Positions 53,968-61,504 of a stretch of DNA of 64,000 bases are shown here, in pieces. The notes beneath the pieces were generated by a model. It saw nothing but the letters and a program-made list of their open reading frames with translations. It had not been told where the DNA came from and made no database searches. Location: assembly GCA_964581895.1 (NCBI GenBank), contig CAZOPR010000007.1, positions 1 through 64,000 on the forward strand, in the 5' to 3' direction. Position 1 is the first letter of the stretch. Each line of letters begins with the position of its first letter. This DNA comes from Exilispira sp964581895. Its GTDB lineage: Bacteria > Spirochaetota > JAAYUW01. The translations under genes were made by a program, and so were the position numbers.

Positions 53968-55273
53968 GGTAATCTTGATTTATTTCCTCCAATATATTAA
54001 GTAGCCTATCTACCTCCTTAAAGGGTTTGTCGTTGTTGATGCTCCAATCCATACTTATTCTTACTGACTGAGGAATTTTGTATTTATTAAAACCATACGA
54101 AACACAAAAATCTCCACTCCTTACAATAACTTTTTTTTGGCTTAGTCTTTGATACAAATCCTCTGAAGGAAAATTTGGGGAATTAATTAAAACTATACTT
54201 TGTGAAGAGTTTTCCCCGTATTGGAGTTTGCTAAAAACTGGTAATTTAACTTTTGATAAATACGGTTGTAAAAATGACGTATTAAAAGATTTGCATATTT
54301 TGTTGTAAAAATTATGAATATCATAATAAACATCAACTTTTTTACCATTTAAAAAACTTAACCAAGCACCTAATGATAGAATAGCTGGAGCATTTAAAAG
54401 CCCTGCCTCTAAAGATTTAAAGTCATTGTAAAAAATAGGGTAAGAATTATCGTTTAAGCTAGAAATAGTGCCTCCACCTGTATAGATACCTTTTTCTTTT
54501 AGTAAATTATTAGTAATATATTTGTTTCTTATTAGTAATACTCCAATAGGAGTAGAGTGTGCTTTGTGTCCAGAAAATACTAATGCCGCACATCCGTTAA
54601 AAGAAGTTTTATTTTTAGAATAAAAAACTGGATTGAAGACTTTTAAAGCACCTTGAGTAGCATCTAAAATTATGTGTTGTCCTTGCCTTTGTGAGCCCAT
54701 ATATTTTAAATTACTAATTGAGGAAAAATAATAATTAAATATGTCAAATCCAAACACATTGTCTACATAAGGTAACAAAACCATTTCTTCAGTATGTCTC
54801 TCAAAGTTATTCAATTCTTCAGAAATATTTATGTCTAACTCAACTAAAGAAATGTTTGCTGTATCATTATTGTATAGTTTAAGAGCTGGAAGATAAACAG
54901 AATTGTGGACTAAAGGAGAGAACCTAATTTTAAAACTCTTTGATTTGTTTTTGATGTAATTACTTACTAAGTTAATTGCCATGTTTAGCCCAGAAGTAGC
55001 ATTGTTTGTAAAAACAACTGACCAATCTGGTGATTCTAAATCAAACTTCTTTTTTATTAACTCTCTAGTTTCATCAATTAAATCCATTAATTGCAAAGAT
55101 TTAGAGTCTGCACCTCTACCAGGACAAACGCTGAAATTATTATAAAAAAACTCTTGAGCTTCTAAGGCTTGCATTGAAATAGCAGTATAACAAGCAGAGT
55201 TAAAATACAACTCACCGCCTTCTGGTCTTACAAAGGCAAAATCTTTAGTTTGGTAAGTTGAGTTCAAATTCAT
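53939..55273 (-). CDS. Class V aminotransferase / SufS-like cysteine desulfurase
   Basis: A 444-residue PLP enzyme. Visible features are VFTNNATSGLNM (phosphate-binding loop, about 88-99), His123 in SPLVHNSV (stacks on PLP), Asp204 in IILDATQG, and the Schiff-base Lys237 in FSGHKAHSTPIG. Near the C-terminus VRSGDFCVSYGF carries Arg385 and Cys390, at the place of the RxGxxC catalytic Cys of SufS/CsdA desulfurases. It could provide sulfur for a DNA or tRNA modification, or use another substrate. It is embedded in the leftward phage operon, 4 bases after the next gene, and appears intact. Its occurrence there is unusual. Confidence 0.8.
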   Translation of the reverse strand: MNLNSTYQTKDFAFVRPEGGELYFNSACYTAISMQALEAQEFFYNNFSVCPGRGADSKSLQLMDLIDETRELIKKKFDLESPDWSVVFTNNATSGLNMAINLVSNYIKNKSKSFKIRFSPLVHNSVYLPALKLYNNDTANISLVELDINISEELNNFERHTEEMVLLPYVDNVFGFDIFNYYFSSISNLKYMGSQRQGQHIILDATQGALKVFNPVFYSKNKTSFNGCAALVFSGHKAHSTPIGVLLIRNKYITNNLLKEKGIYTGGGTISSLNDNSYPIFYNDFKSLEAGLLNAPAILSLGAWLSFLNGKKVDVYYDIHNFYNKICKSFNTSFLQPYLSKVKLPVFSKLQYGENSSQSIVLINSPNFPSEDLYQRLSQKKVIVRSGDFCVSYGFNKYKIPQSVRISMDWSINNDKPFKEVDRLLNILEEINQDYQSIFLDKKY

Positions 55274-55277
55274 ATTT

Positions 55278-55580
55278 TTACTTTTTGTTTTCTTTTACTA
55301 GGTTGATAAATAGCCTATAAATATAATTAGCTATCATTGGATAAGTAGTTGAATTAAATTCAAGTTTTCCAGGGTAATAAAAATACATTAAAGCTCCTAA
55401 CTGGTTCTTTAAGTTTTCTATTTGTTTTTCTTTAGCATTTTCGTTATTCTCCTTTACAGCAAGCAAAAGTAACTCAGTAATATAAATACCAACTTCCTTA
55501 TGCGATATGATTTTTTTAAGATAGTTCTCTATTATATCAGCTTCTAAGTATTTAATGTAATCATTTGTTAAGGCTTGCAT
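55278..55580 (-). CDS. Hypothetical protein
   Basis: A 100-residue helical protein without known motif. Its start overlaps by one base the stop of the 350-residue gene, and it ends 4 bases before the aminotransferase, so the three are co-transcribed. Confidence 0.5.
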   Translation of the reverse strand: MQALTNDYIKYLEADIIENYLKKIISHKEVGIYITELLLLAVKENNENAKEKQIENLKNQLGALMYFYYPGKLEFNSTTYPMIANYIYRLFINLVKENKK

Positions 55581-56632
55581 TATTCTTGGTTATTAGCATC
55601 TTGATTTTTTAGATTCTTTATTTGCTCTAGTAATTGCTGTGTTTGCTCTTCAGTTAGTCCTTCAATTTCCCTTGATAAAGGCGAGGTTTCCTTTATTGCA
55701 GTTCTCTGGCGAGTAACTACAAGGTATTTATTGTATTCTTTAATAAAGGTAGGGTCTATTTCTAAAGATTTGTCTAAATGCTTTAACTTTTCTTCTTCAA
55801 GTTCTTTAGGAAAACTAAAAGGTTTCCAAGAAGTGTTATAAACAATAGGAACCATTATTATATTGTTATCAGCACTAATTATAACTTCATTTCCATCGTT
55901 ATCAACTTTAACAGTGTCTCCAAGTGTCATTAAAGTAAATTCTCTAATTTTTTTGTTTTTATACTCTGGAGTGCTTCTTATAGCTTTTTTAGTGTGTAAG
56001 TCAGCTGTGATATGGTGGCTTCTATTAGCGTTAGCAATGTCAACATTTATAGAAGTATTTCTTTCTAATTCCTGTCTTGAAACTGGAGGAACAAAGTCTT
56101 CAGTAGGCTCTTGCAAATTTTCATAAACATTAAAAGCTCTTAATCCGCTACTTTTATAAAATTGATTGTAAAAATACTTTCCATCATCTCCAATTGATGA
56201 ATATGGATTATAATAATTAGGGATTTCGTAATAGTCTTTTGTTTTAAGTTCCCAAATAAGCTTCTCTTCGTGTCCAGTTTCTACTCCGTTTGGAGCATAT
56301 TTTGGTTCTACCACCTTCTTCTTCATATGGTACGGTAGATTACTAATAACTACTCCTTTGCCAGGAAAAAAATCAGCTTTGCTTTGAACGATGTTGTTTT
56401 GCTTAAAAAATTGCCCAGTGCTTCTGACAAAAGTGCTATCACTGTTAACACTTGTAAAAGAATAAAAATAAGAAATTAACTGAGAAAAAGGGGTACCTGT
56501 GGTTTCAGCTTTGTCTAGCCTTCCTATAAATCTTTTTTCTTCATCAGCATAGTCTAAAAAATTAGGAATAAAATACATTGTTTCTCCATACGGCTGTTTG
56601 AGCTTCTTTTTTGTGCTTTTGGAAAATGGCAT
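55580..56632 (-). CDS. Putative structural protein containing inverted-repeat arm
   Basis: A 350-residue protein that I do not recognise. The N-terminal 150 residues are rich in aromatic residues (YFIPNFLDYADEEKRFIGRL). A beta segment lies at about 230-265, including ISADNNIIMVPIVYN, which is encoded by one arm of a 37-bp inverted repeat. The C-terminus is a Gln/Leu-rich coiled coil. It sits between the amidase and the aminotransferase, with a virion or lysis role likely from context only. Confidence 0.45.
   Translation of the reverse strand: MPFSKSTKKKLKQPYGETMYFIPNFLDYADEEKRFIGRLDKAETTGTPFSQLISYFYSFTSVNSDSTFVRSTGQFFKQNNIVQSKADFFPGKGVVISNLPYHMKKKVVEPKYAPNGVETGHEEKLIWELKTKDYYEIPNYYNPYSSIGDDGKYFYNQFYKSSGLRAFNVYENLQEPTEDFVPPVSRQELERNTSINVDIANANRSHHITADLHTKKAIRSTPEYKNKKIREFTLMTLGDTVKVDNDGNEVIISADNNIIMVPIVYNTSWKPFSFPKELEEEKLKHLDKSLEIDPTFIKEYNKYLVVTRQRTAIKETSPLSREIEGLTEEQTQQLLEQIKNLKNQDANNQE
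55844..55880 (-). repeat. 37-bp inverted repeat, arm 1
   Basis: The minus strand here is identical, apart from one base, to the plus strand at 56733-56769. It lies inside the coding sequence of the 350-residue protein. The two arms are 852 bp apart and in opposite orientation. Confidence 0.9.
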
Positions 56633-56711
56633 AAACTTGTATTTAAGAAGTAAAACAATTTGATTTTTGTCAATTATTTAGGTAAACTTGCTTCACTTTC
56701 ACTAAATTAGG

Positions 56712-57707
56712 TTAAAAAGTGAATTTGCTTAGAATTAGTGCTGATAACATTATAATAATGGTTCCTATTAATAATAATAATAATAATAATAATTTAATCC
56801 CCTGCTTCTTTAATTTTGCTCTATTGTATTTAGCGTCTGAAAAAGCCAAATCAGCTAAGGATTTTTTTTCTTTATTATCTTTCTCCAGTTTCTCAATAGT
56901 ATCAGTTAATAGTTTTTTTTTATCTAGACATTCGCTGTAAATTTTTTGCAATCTTTCTATCTCTTTTTCCTGACTTTCAATTATCTTTCTTCTTTCAATT
57001 AAATGTTGATTAGTTTCGTCTATTTTAGAGCCTTGAGTGTCAAGCATTTCTTTTTTAGCATTATTACCAGAAATCAATCTATCAAAAGCTTCATAATAAT
57101 TATCTTGCTTAATTAGCTCTTTTAAAGGTTCTTTTTCAGCAATGCCTTCGGAATTATCAATAAATTGTAAAATTTGGTTAGTCTGTTCTTCAGTCATATA
57201 AATTGTTTCATTTTCATTGTTTAGCCATTGTTTTAATTGTTTTACAAGAATATCGCCACAGCAAGAAGTGTTATTTTTAGGGGCTTCCCTGTGCGGTCTT
57301 ATATTTTCCTTAGGAATTTTTAACTCATTCATCAGTTTAGTCAATAACCAATATAAGGAGTCTAGTTGTTTTTTAGGCACTTGTTCGTTATGTGGAGGGT
57401 GAAAATATCCATCAAGACATATACCTACGCTGTTTGTATTGTTCTTATCGTGATAGGTTATATCTTGAATATGATTTGTCTGTGCTATTGTTCCGTCTTT
57501 AGCTATTAAGTAGTGATAACCTATCCCTGGCCAACCATTTTGATTTATATGAACTCTAGCTACCATATTTGCTAAATCTTGGTAATTACGATTACCGGTT
57601 GCAGCTGTATAGTGAACGGTTAAGTATCTGATATTAGAAACCGGTCTTTTTGCCCAAGGTTTAGTTTGCTTTGGTGTATATTGATTTACAAAATTAATAA
57701 TTTGCAT
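56712..57707 (-). CDS. N-acetylmuramoyl-L-alanine amidase with C-terminal membrane anchor
   Basis: A 331-residue amidase_2/PGRP-type enzyme. The zinc ligands are visible as TVHYTAAT (His32), RPHREAP (His139) and SCCGD (Cys149 or 150), with GIGYHYLIAKDG in between. After residue 165 comes a long coiled coil (about 215-285: ERRKIIESQEKEIERLQKIY), then a C-terminal hydrophobic helix with eight consecutive Leu encoded by TTA repeats (about 303-325). It cleaves the sugar-peptide bond of peptidoglycan. The tail anchor suggests a membrane- or virion-tethered lysin rather than a free endolysin. It is preceded by leader repeat B and a conserved promoter. Confidence 0.88.
   Translation of the reverse strand: MQIINFVNQYTPKQTKPWAKRPVSNIRYLTVHYTAATGNRNYQDLANMVARVHINQNGWPGIGYHYLIAKDGTIAQTNHIQDITYHDKNNTNSVGICLDGYFHPPHNEQVPKKQLDSLYWLLTKLMNELKIPKENIRPHREAPKNNTSCCGDILVKQLKQWLNNENETIYMTEEQTNQILQFIDNSEGIAEKEPLKELIKQDNYYEAFDRLISGNNAKKEMLDTQGSKIDETNQHLIERRKIIESQEKEIERLQKIYSECLDKKKLLTDTIEKLEKDNKEKKSLADLAFSDAKYNRAKLKKQGIKLLLLLLLLIGTIIIMLSALILSKFTF
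56733..56769 (+). repeat. 37-bp inverted repeat, arm 2
   Basis: The partner of 55844-55880, located in the last codons of the amidase gene (IGTIIIMLSALI). Recombination between the arms would invert 852 bp and keep both reading frames open across the junctions. Confidence 0.9.
56768..56793. repeat. AAT/TTA trinucleotide repeat
   Basis: About eight AAT/TTA units encode the Leu8 run in the amidase membrane helix. It directly abuts arm 2 of the inverted repeat. Length change stays in frame and would alter the length of the helix. Confidence 0.9.
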
Positions 57708-57727
57708 ACATTATATGTATTCCTTTT

Positions 57728-57782
57728 GTGAACTACCTACTAGCCTGAAGGCTAGAGGCTTCCTGCTTCAACCTACCACTAC
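57728..57782 (-). repeat. Leader repeat B, copy 2
   Basis: An exact reverse-complement copy of positions 1-55, ending 20 bases before the amidase start codon. Upstream of it on the minus strand lie a hairpin (CCGTAG, TTC, CTACGG, 57837-57851) and the promoter at 57867-57895, so it is transcribed as part of a leader of about 150 nt. Confidence 0.95.
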
Positions 57783-57866
57783 TTCTTAGGGATTGCTCTC
57801 TTAGTCCATAGTTGAGTAGTCCACAGGCTTGAATTTCCGTAGTTCCTACGGTATTTGACCGATTGA

Positions 57867-57895
57867 ATTCTAAAATACTTTTTAGTTTTTGTAAA
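57867..57895 (-). promoter_or_regulatory. Conserved-spacer promoter, amidase operon
   Basis: On the minus strand TTTACA, 17 bases, TAGAAT. The spacer ends AAAAAGTATTT, identical to the promoters at 59724 and 61896. It directs transcription leftward into the 160-nt leader and the amidase operon. Confidence 0.75.
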
Positions 57896-57926
57896 GGGTT
57901 TTAAAGGTGAAAGGATAATTAGATCT

Positions 57927-58745
57927 TCACTTCACACTAAATGTTTGTATTTCAGTAGTTTTCACTCCTGAGCCATCGTTATATTCAGCATAAGCATAAT
58001 AATCTCCATTTGGTAAATCAACTAAAAATAGATAAGAGGCAGGCCTTCCATCAGTGGTTAATTGTTCTAAAGAAACCACATCTTGTCCGTTGGCCGTAGT
58101 TCTTAATAGTGGAGTGCGGTAATATCCTGAAACCGGCTCTCCTGTTTTAGAATTAACCACTGTTCCTGTGCTTCCTGCCGGCAACCAAGAAACATCAGAA
58201 CCTCTAAACAAAACTACTTTTCTATTAAATCCGTAATTAGTATAAGTAACTACTAAATTTCCGCTTGAATCTAAAGTTTGGAAACGAGGAGAAATATACA
58301 AAAAGTTGTATAAAGTGGAAATTATTTCTCCGTAAGTAACGGCGGTTTTCCCATCTGGTAGTAAGAATTGAGTATTTAAAGAAAAAGGATTAGGAAGGAT
58401 TGAAACATTAACTGGGATACTATCAATAGTTTGATTATTCGTGTCATTTGTGTTTGCCTGGTATTTTGGCCTAGCTTTTATTAAGCCGGTATAAACCCCA
58501 ATTTCAGGTAATTGTTTGTCAGTTAAAATATACCCATACTCGGTAAAACCATCGTCAGTCCTCTGTTCTGCCAAAGTAATGTTTCTAACTCCTCCGCTAT
58601 CAGCTAGTTGTTGAGAAACACCATTATCCGAAAGAACCCTCAGCTTAGTGAGGGTCAATCCAACATACAAGCCACTTGACTTAGAAAAGTAAGTTATTGG
58701 GACTTGCAGATTGTCATTTAGATATTGAGTTATGTTAATAGCCAT
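57927..58745 (-). CDS. Putative virion protein (baseplate/fibre)
   Basis: A 272-residue beta-rich protein (YVGLTLTKLRVLSD, NGDYYAYAEYNDGSG). A domain near the middle (KTAVTYGEIISTLYNF) has the look of phage baseplate or appendage proteins. No known family is recognised. It follows the fibre-like gene after 5 bases and shares its promoter. Confidence 0.5.
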   Translation of the reverse strand: MAINITQYLNDNLQVPITYFSKSSGLYVGLTLTKLRVLSDNGVSQQLADSGGVRNITLAEQRTDDGFTEYGYILTDKQLPEIGVYTGLIKARPKYQANTNDTNNQTIDSIPVNVSILPNPFSLNTQFLLPDGKTAVTYGEIISTLYNFLYISPRFQTLDSSGNLVVTYTNYGFNRKVVLFRGSDVSWLPAGSTGTVVNSKTGEPVSGYYRTPLLRTTANGQDVVSLEQLTTDGRPASYLFLVDLPNGDYYAYAEYNDGSGVKTTEIQTFSVK

Positions 58746-58750
58746 TTGTA

Positions 58751-59494
58751 TTATTTAGCTTCAAATACTACAAAGCTAATTGAAACAGGAGCATCTAATG
58801 CATCAGTTGTGTCAATGTTTCTCAACACAATAGTAATAATGCCAGCTCCGGCAGTTACGGTTTGAATAACAGGAATTCCTGCACCTGCATAAGATTGTAA
58901 AGAGGCTACAACAATGTCGCCAACCGCTACTAAGGTATTGGTAATTACAATGCTTTCAGTTGCTCCAGCTAGAGTAGTTAAAGTATCAGTAGTAGCTATA
59001 CCGGCAGGCTCACTAATTGTAATACCACTGCCAGTATCAGTATCAGTTCCACTATCAAGACCAATAGGAAGGTCAAAGGTGGTCGTACCGTTGACTACTA
59101 AAGTATCAGAACCAGCATTTCCAATTACAACATTACCATTAAATGTATTTGCTTCAGCGAAAACATTTGCGTTAGCGAGACTAGGAACATCAGCTCCTGT
59201 GTTAAGAGTAACAGTGGCCACACTTCCTGAAATAGTGGCTACAGTGGTTATCCTGTTGGTCGTCCCTACGATGTTAAGGGTAGAGCCGTCATTAAGTAAA
59301 GGAGTTCCAGTAGTAGTTCCACCGGTAACAGGAATGTTAATAGAAGGCACAACCCCTCCGTTAAAGCTAAGATTTGCTTCTGCTTTAGGAGGAAATCCGC
59401 AGCCTCGTTCAAAAGTTAATACAACGTTGCCAACAAAAGGGGTTTCTGGGAGCGGTTGAAAAGTTGGGTTAGTTTGATTACATTGAATACTCAT
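58751..59494 (-). CDS. Fibre-like virion protein
   Basis: A 247-residue protein. A short N-terminus with Cys/Pro/Thr (MSIQCNQTNPTFQPLPETPF) is followed by Thr/Val/Gly/Asn-rich beta repeats typical of fibre shafts (GNVVIGNAGSDTLVVNGTTT). Its composition resembles the first gene in the window. It is driven by the fibre-type promoter in leader repeat A. It is probably part of a receptor-binding or decoration structure. Confidence 0.55.
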   Translation of the reverse strand: MSIQCNQTNPTFQPLPETPFVGNVVLTFERGCGFPPKAEANLSFNGGVVPSINIPVTGGTTTGTPLLNDGSTLNIVGTTNRITTVATISGSVATVTLNTGADVPSLANANVFAEANTFNGNVVIGNAGSDTLVVNGTTTFDLPIGLDSGTDTDTGSGITISEPAGIATTDTLTTLAGATESIVITNTLVAVGDIVVASLQSYAGAGIPVIQTVTAGAGIITIVLRNIDTTDALDAPVSISFVVFEAK

Positions 59495-59515
59495 ATAATT
59501 TAATTTAGTAGGTTT

Positions 59516-59544
59516 ATTATACTCGTTTAGTAAAAATTTAGCAA
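59516..59544 (-). promoter_or_regulatory. Fibre-type promoter
   Basis: On the minus strand TTGCTA, 17 bases, TATAAT in AGTATAATA context, 21 bases before ATG 59494. The spacer is the same as at 44204-44232 apart from one base. Confidence 0.75.
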
Positions 59545-59601
59545 ACTGGGTTGACGTGAACTACCTGCTAGCCTAAAGAAATAGGGGTTTTACGGCTGGG
59601 T
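59516..59601 (-). repeat. Leader repeat A, copy 2
   Basis: The minus-strand copy of the 44130-44232 cassette, lacking about 17 bases between the GTTCAC core and the promoter. It shares CCAGCCG.AAAAC, CTATTTCTTTAGGCTAG and AGGTAGTTCAC. Confidence 0.75.
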
Positions 59602-59659
59602 AGATAAAAGCAAAGCCTCCGGCAAATCAAAAGCTTAAAAAGCAAAGATGTAAAAATTA

Positions 59660-59678
59660 GGGCCAATGGTCCTTTTTT
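59660..59678 (+). terminator. Intrinsic terminator
   Basis: GGGCC, AAT, GGTCC (5-bp stem with one G-U), followed by T6. It acts on rightward transcripts and would stop any read-through or antisense transcript before the replication promoter 46 bases downstream. Confidence 0.6.
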
Positions 59679-59723
59679 CATAGGGTTACTTTGAATTAAC
59701 GGAAGCCCCTATGCTTTAAACCC

Positions 59724-59751
59724 TTTACAAAAATAAAAAGTATTTTAGAAT
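59724..59751 (+). promoter_or_regulatory. Conserved-spacer promoter, replication module
   Basis: TTTACA, 16-base spacer, TAGAAT; the spacer contains AAAAAGTATTT as in the amidase-operon and recT promoters. The transcript would begin with the structured leader at 59759 and run into the initiator and DnaC-like genes. Confidence 0.8.
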
Positions 59752-59758
59752 TCTAATA

Positions 59759-59863
59759 GGGTTAGATTAACCAGGGGAACTGCGACCCCACTGTATCTAG
59801 GCAGAGCTTCGGCTCTCCTGGTTAGTCTATACAACACATCGCAGTGCAAGACTAGACTAACCC
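59759..59863 (+). ncRNA. Candidate structured leader RNA with pseudoknot
   Basis: Several nested pairings are visible in about 105 nt. Outer GGGTTAG (59759-59765) pairs with CTAACCC (59857-59863). Inner TAACCA (59768-59773) pairs with TGGTTA (59819-59824). GGGG and CCCC enclose a loop AACTGCGA. AGAGC-TTCG-GCTCT (59803-59816) is a tetraloop hairpin. The loop bases ACTGCGA (59779-59785) are complementary to TCGCAGT (59839-59845), which allows a pseudoknot. AGTCT/AGACT adds another short stem. It starts at the predicted transcription start and ends 43 bases before the initiator ATG. It does not fold as a tRNA. It could be a cis-regulatory RNA or part of a replication origin. Confidence 0.55.
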
Positions 59864-59906
59864 CAACAACGCAGGGTTTAATTGTGTTGGCTAAATTTAC
59901 CAACTT

Positions 59907-60653
59907 ATGTCTTTCGTAAAACACGTCAAACAATACACCACTATTAGCAACAATTTCCTAAACAATCCCAATCTTAGCTTCAAAGCAAAAGGATTGTGGG
60001 CTTACCTGAATTCTAAGCCTGATGGCTGGGAATTTGCAATTTGGAAGATAGCTAAAGAAAGCAAAGAAGGCGAAGAAGCTATCAGGGCAGGACTAAGAGA
60101 GCTTAACGAAGCTGGCTATTTATTTTTTACAGCCAGGCAAAACAAAGAAACTGGTAAGATGCAAGGCCAAGAATACCACTTTTTTGACACTCCACAAACT
60201 TACGAACCAGGGAGTAACCGTGGCTGGGGAAAACCCAGCCACGGAGAAGGGGGGGGACTAAATAATAAAGAGTTAAATAATAAAGAGTTAATAAAAAAAG
60301 AAAAAATAATAAAAAAAGAAAAAATTTTTGATTTAGATAGTTTTATACAAAATCAAGATTTAGATGTTTCAATCAAACAACTGTTGCCTGACTGGATAGA
60401 GGTAAGAAAGGCTAAAAAAATACCCACAACACAAAAAGCCTTAGAAATAGCTATAAACAAACTGAAAAAATGGGACTTAGTAAAGCAAAAGCTGGCTTTA
60501 GAACGAGCTATAGAGCATGGCTGGAGAGGTATTTTTGAACCAAATGACCAAAAAAGCTCTGGGCACCAAAACAAAAATCAACCCCACCAAACGGAAAACG
60601 ATAAGAACTACGATACCAGCAAAATCAAAGTCAAAACTATCTATGTCAATTGA
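59907..60653 (+). CDS. Replication initiator-like / DnaD-type HTH protein
   Basis: A 248-residue protein with an N-terminal winged-helix region typical of phage replisome organisers: NFLNNPNLSFKAKGLWAYLN, then WKIAKESKEGEEAIRAGLRELNEAG (about 15-72). After a basic linker with repeats (NNKELNNKELIKKEKI) comes a helical DnaD-like domain (about 150-215: ALEIAINKLKKW, RAIEHGWRGIFE). Such proteins bind the origin and recruit the helicase loader, which is encoded immediately downstream with an 11-base overlap. Confidence 0.75.
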   Translation: MSFVKHVKQYTTISNNFLNNPNLSFKAKGLWAYLNSKPDGWEFAIWKIAKESKEGEEAIRAGLRELNEAGYLFFTARQNKETGKMQGQEYHFFDTPQTYEPGSNRGWGKPSHGEGGGLNNKELNNKELIKKEKIIKKEKIFDLDSFIQNQDLDVSIKQLLPDWIEVRKAKKIPTTQKALEIAINKLKKWDLVKQKLALERAIEHGWRGIFEPNDQKSSGHQNKNQPHQTENDKNYDTSKIKVKTIYVN

Positions 60654-61233
60654 AATAACCGAATATCTGCCCTACCATTTGTCAGAGATTTTATCACCAA
60701 AGCAAAAATTGTTGCTGGGCCAAAATATTCAAACAGAATACGATTTTAAGCAGTCCTACCTATTGATTGGTGAAAGTGGTCTAAGCAAATCAATCTCTGC
60801 TTTAACCGTCCTGCTAGCTTACTGCAAAGCTGTCTACCCGAATGGCTACGATGTTAAGGATTACAAACTAGCCCCTGATTTTGTTAATGGAGCTAAATTC
60901 GTGGAAGAATGCAAAAATTATCTTAGCTTTGATGAAGAAAAGAAATACAATGCTAAATGCAGATTGCGATACATCATTACCGCACCATTTTTAGTTTTTG
61001 ATGATTTGCTAGAGCTGACTGAGTTATCGGCTAGAGAAATTGGAGAAATCAAAAGGCAAATGTTTTTGCTAACTGAATACCGCTATGAGCAAATCCTTCC
61101 CACCTTTTTTACTAGCAATCTTAGCTTAGACGAAATTAAGACACAATACGGAGCTAGAACTTTTGACCGAATACGAGGAATAGTCGGAGACAACATAATT
61201 GTTTTGAAGGGTGAAAGTATGAGGGGTAAGTAA
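60643..61233 (+). CDS. DnaC/IstB-like helicase loader ATPase
   Basis: From ATG 60643 this gives 196 residues. Walker A is LLIGESGLSKS (43-50, an unusual Leu-Ser before Lys-Ser), Walker B is FLVFDDL (about 117-122), sensor-like TFFTSNLS, and an arginine finger region TFDRIRGIVG. This is the AAA+ pattern of DnaC/DnaI loaders. The longer frame from 60517 overlaps the initiator by 137 bases, so the inner start is chosen. With the initiator it would load host or phage helicase at the origin. Confidence 0.8.
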   Translation: MSIEITEYLPYHLSEILSPKQKLLLGQNIQTEYDFKQSYLLIGESGLSKSISALTVLLAYCKAVYPNGYDVKDYKLAPDFVNGAKFVEECKNYLSFDEEKKYNAKCRLRYIITAPFLVFDDLLELTELSAREIGEIKRQMFLLTEYRYEQILPTFFTSNLSLDEIKTQYGARTFDRIRGIVGDNIIVLKGESMRGK

Positions 61234-61382
61234 ATCTGAGGTGTGCAGACTTATTTCAAATCCCTTCTTTGGTGCAAAATTGCAAAGATTTGCAGGTTTT
61301 GAACTAATACAGTTAATTACGACCAGGCGTTGTTAAAAAACTCTGAAAATCGCTAAAATACACCTTACAGATAAATTCCTTA

Positions 61383-61463
61383 TGCAGACTAAGTTAATCA
61401 ACCAAAAGGCAAAAGAAAGTGAACAACAAAATTTCAAAAAAAGTAATTCAGTAGCTAGCTAGA
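61383..61463 (+). CDS. Possible 26-residue peptide
   Basis: MQTKLINQKAKESEQQNFKK... is a short basic/polar frame in the 270-base gap between the loader and HTH genes. A promoter-like pair TTGTTA-N18-TAAAAT lies just upstream (61333-61362). Nothing else in this gap is recognisable. The coding assignment is weak. Confidence 0.25.
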
Positions 61464-61504
61464 CAAAATTGCAAAAAAATATAATCTTTTCTAAAACACG
61501 AAAA

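Noticed and set aside
55863..56126. Hydrophobic 87-residue plus-strand frame as an independent gene
   Set aside because: It lies antisense inside the 350-residue gene and lacks a start signal. It is of interest only as a possible amidase extension after inversion.
58914..59459. Long plus-strand frame of 181 codons
   Set aside because: It is the antisense shadow of the Thr/Val-rich fibre gene, whose composition opens the opposite strand.
59759..59863. tRNA or tRNA-like gene in the replication leader
   Set aside because: There are stems and a tetraloop, but no T-loop consensus (TTCGANNC), no acceptor stem with CCA, and no anticodon arm of normal size.
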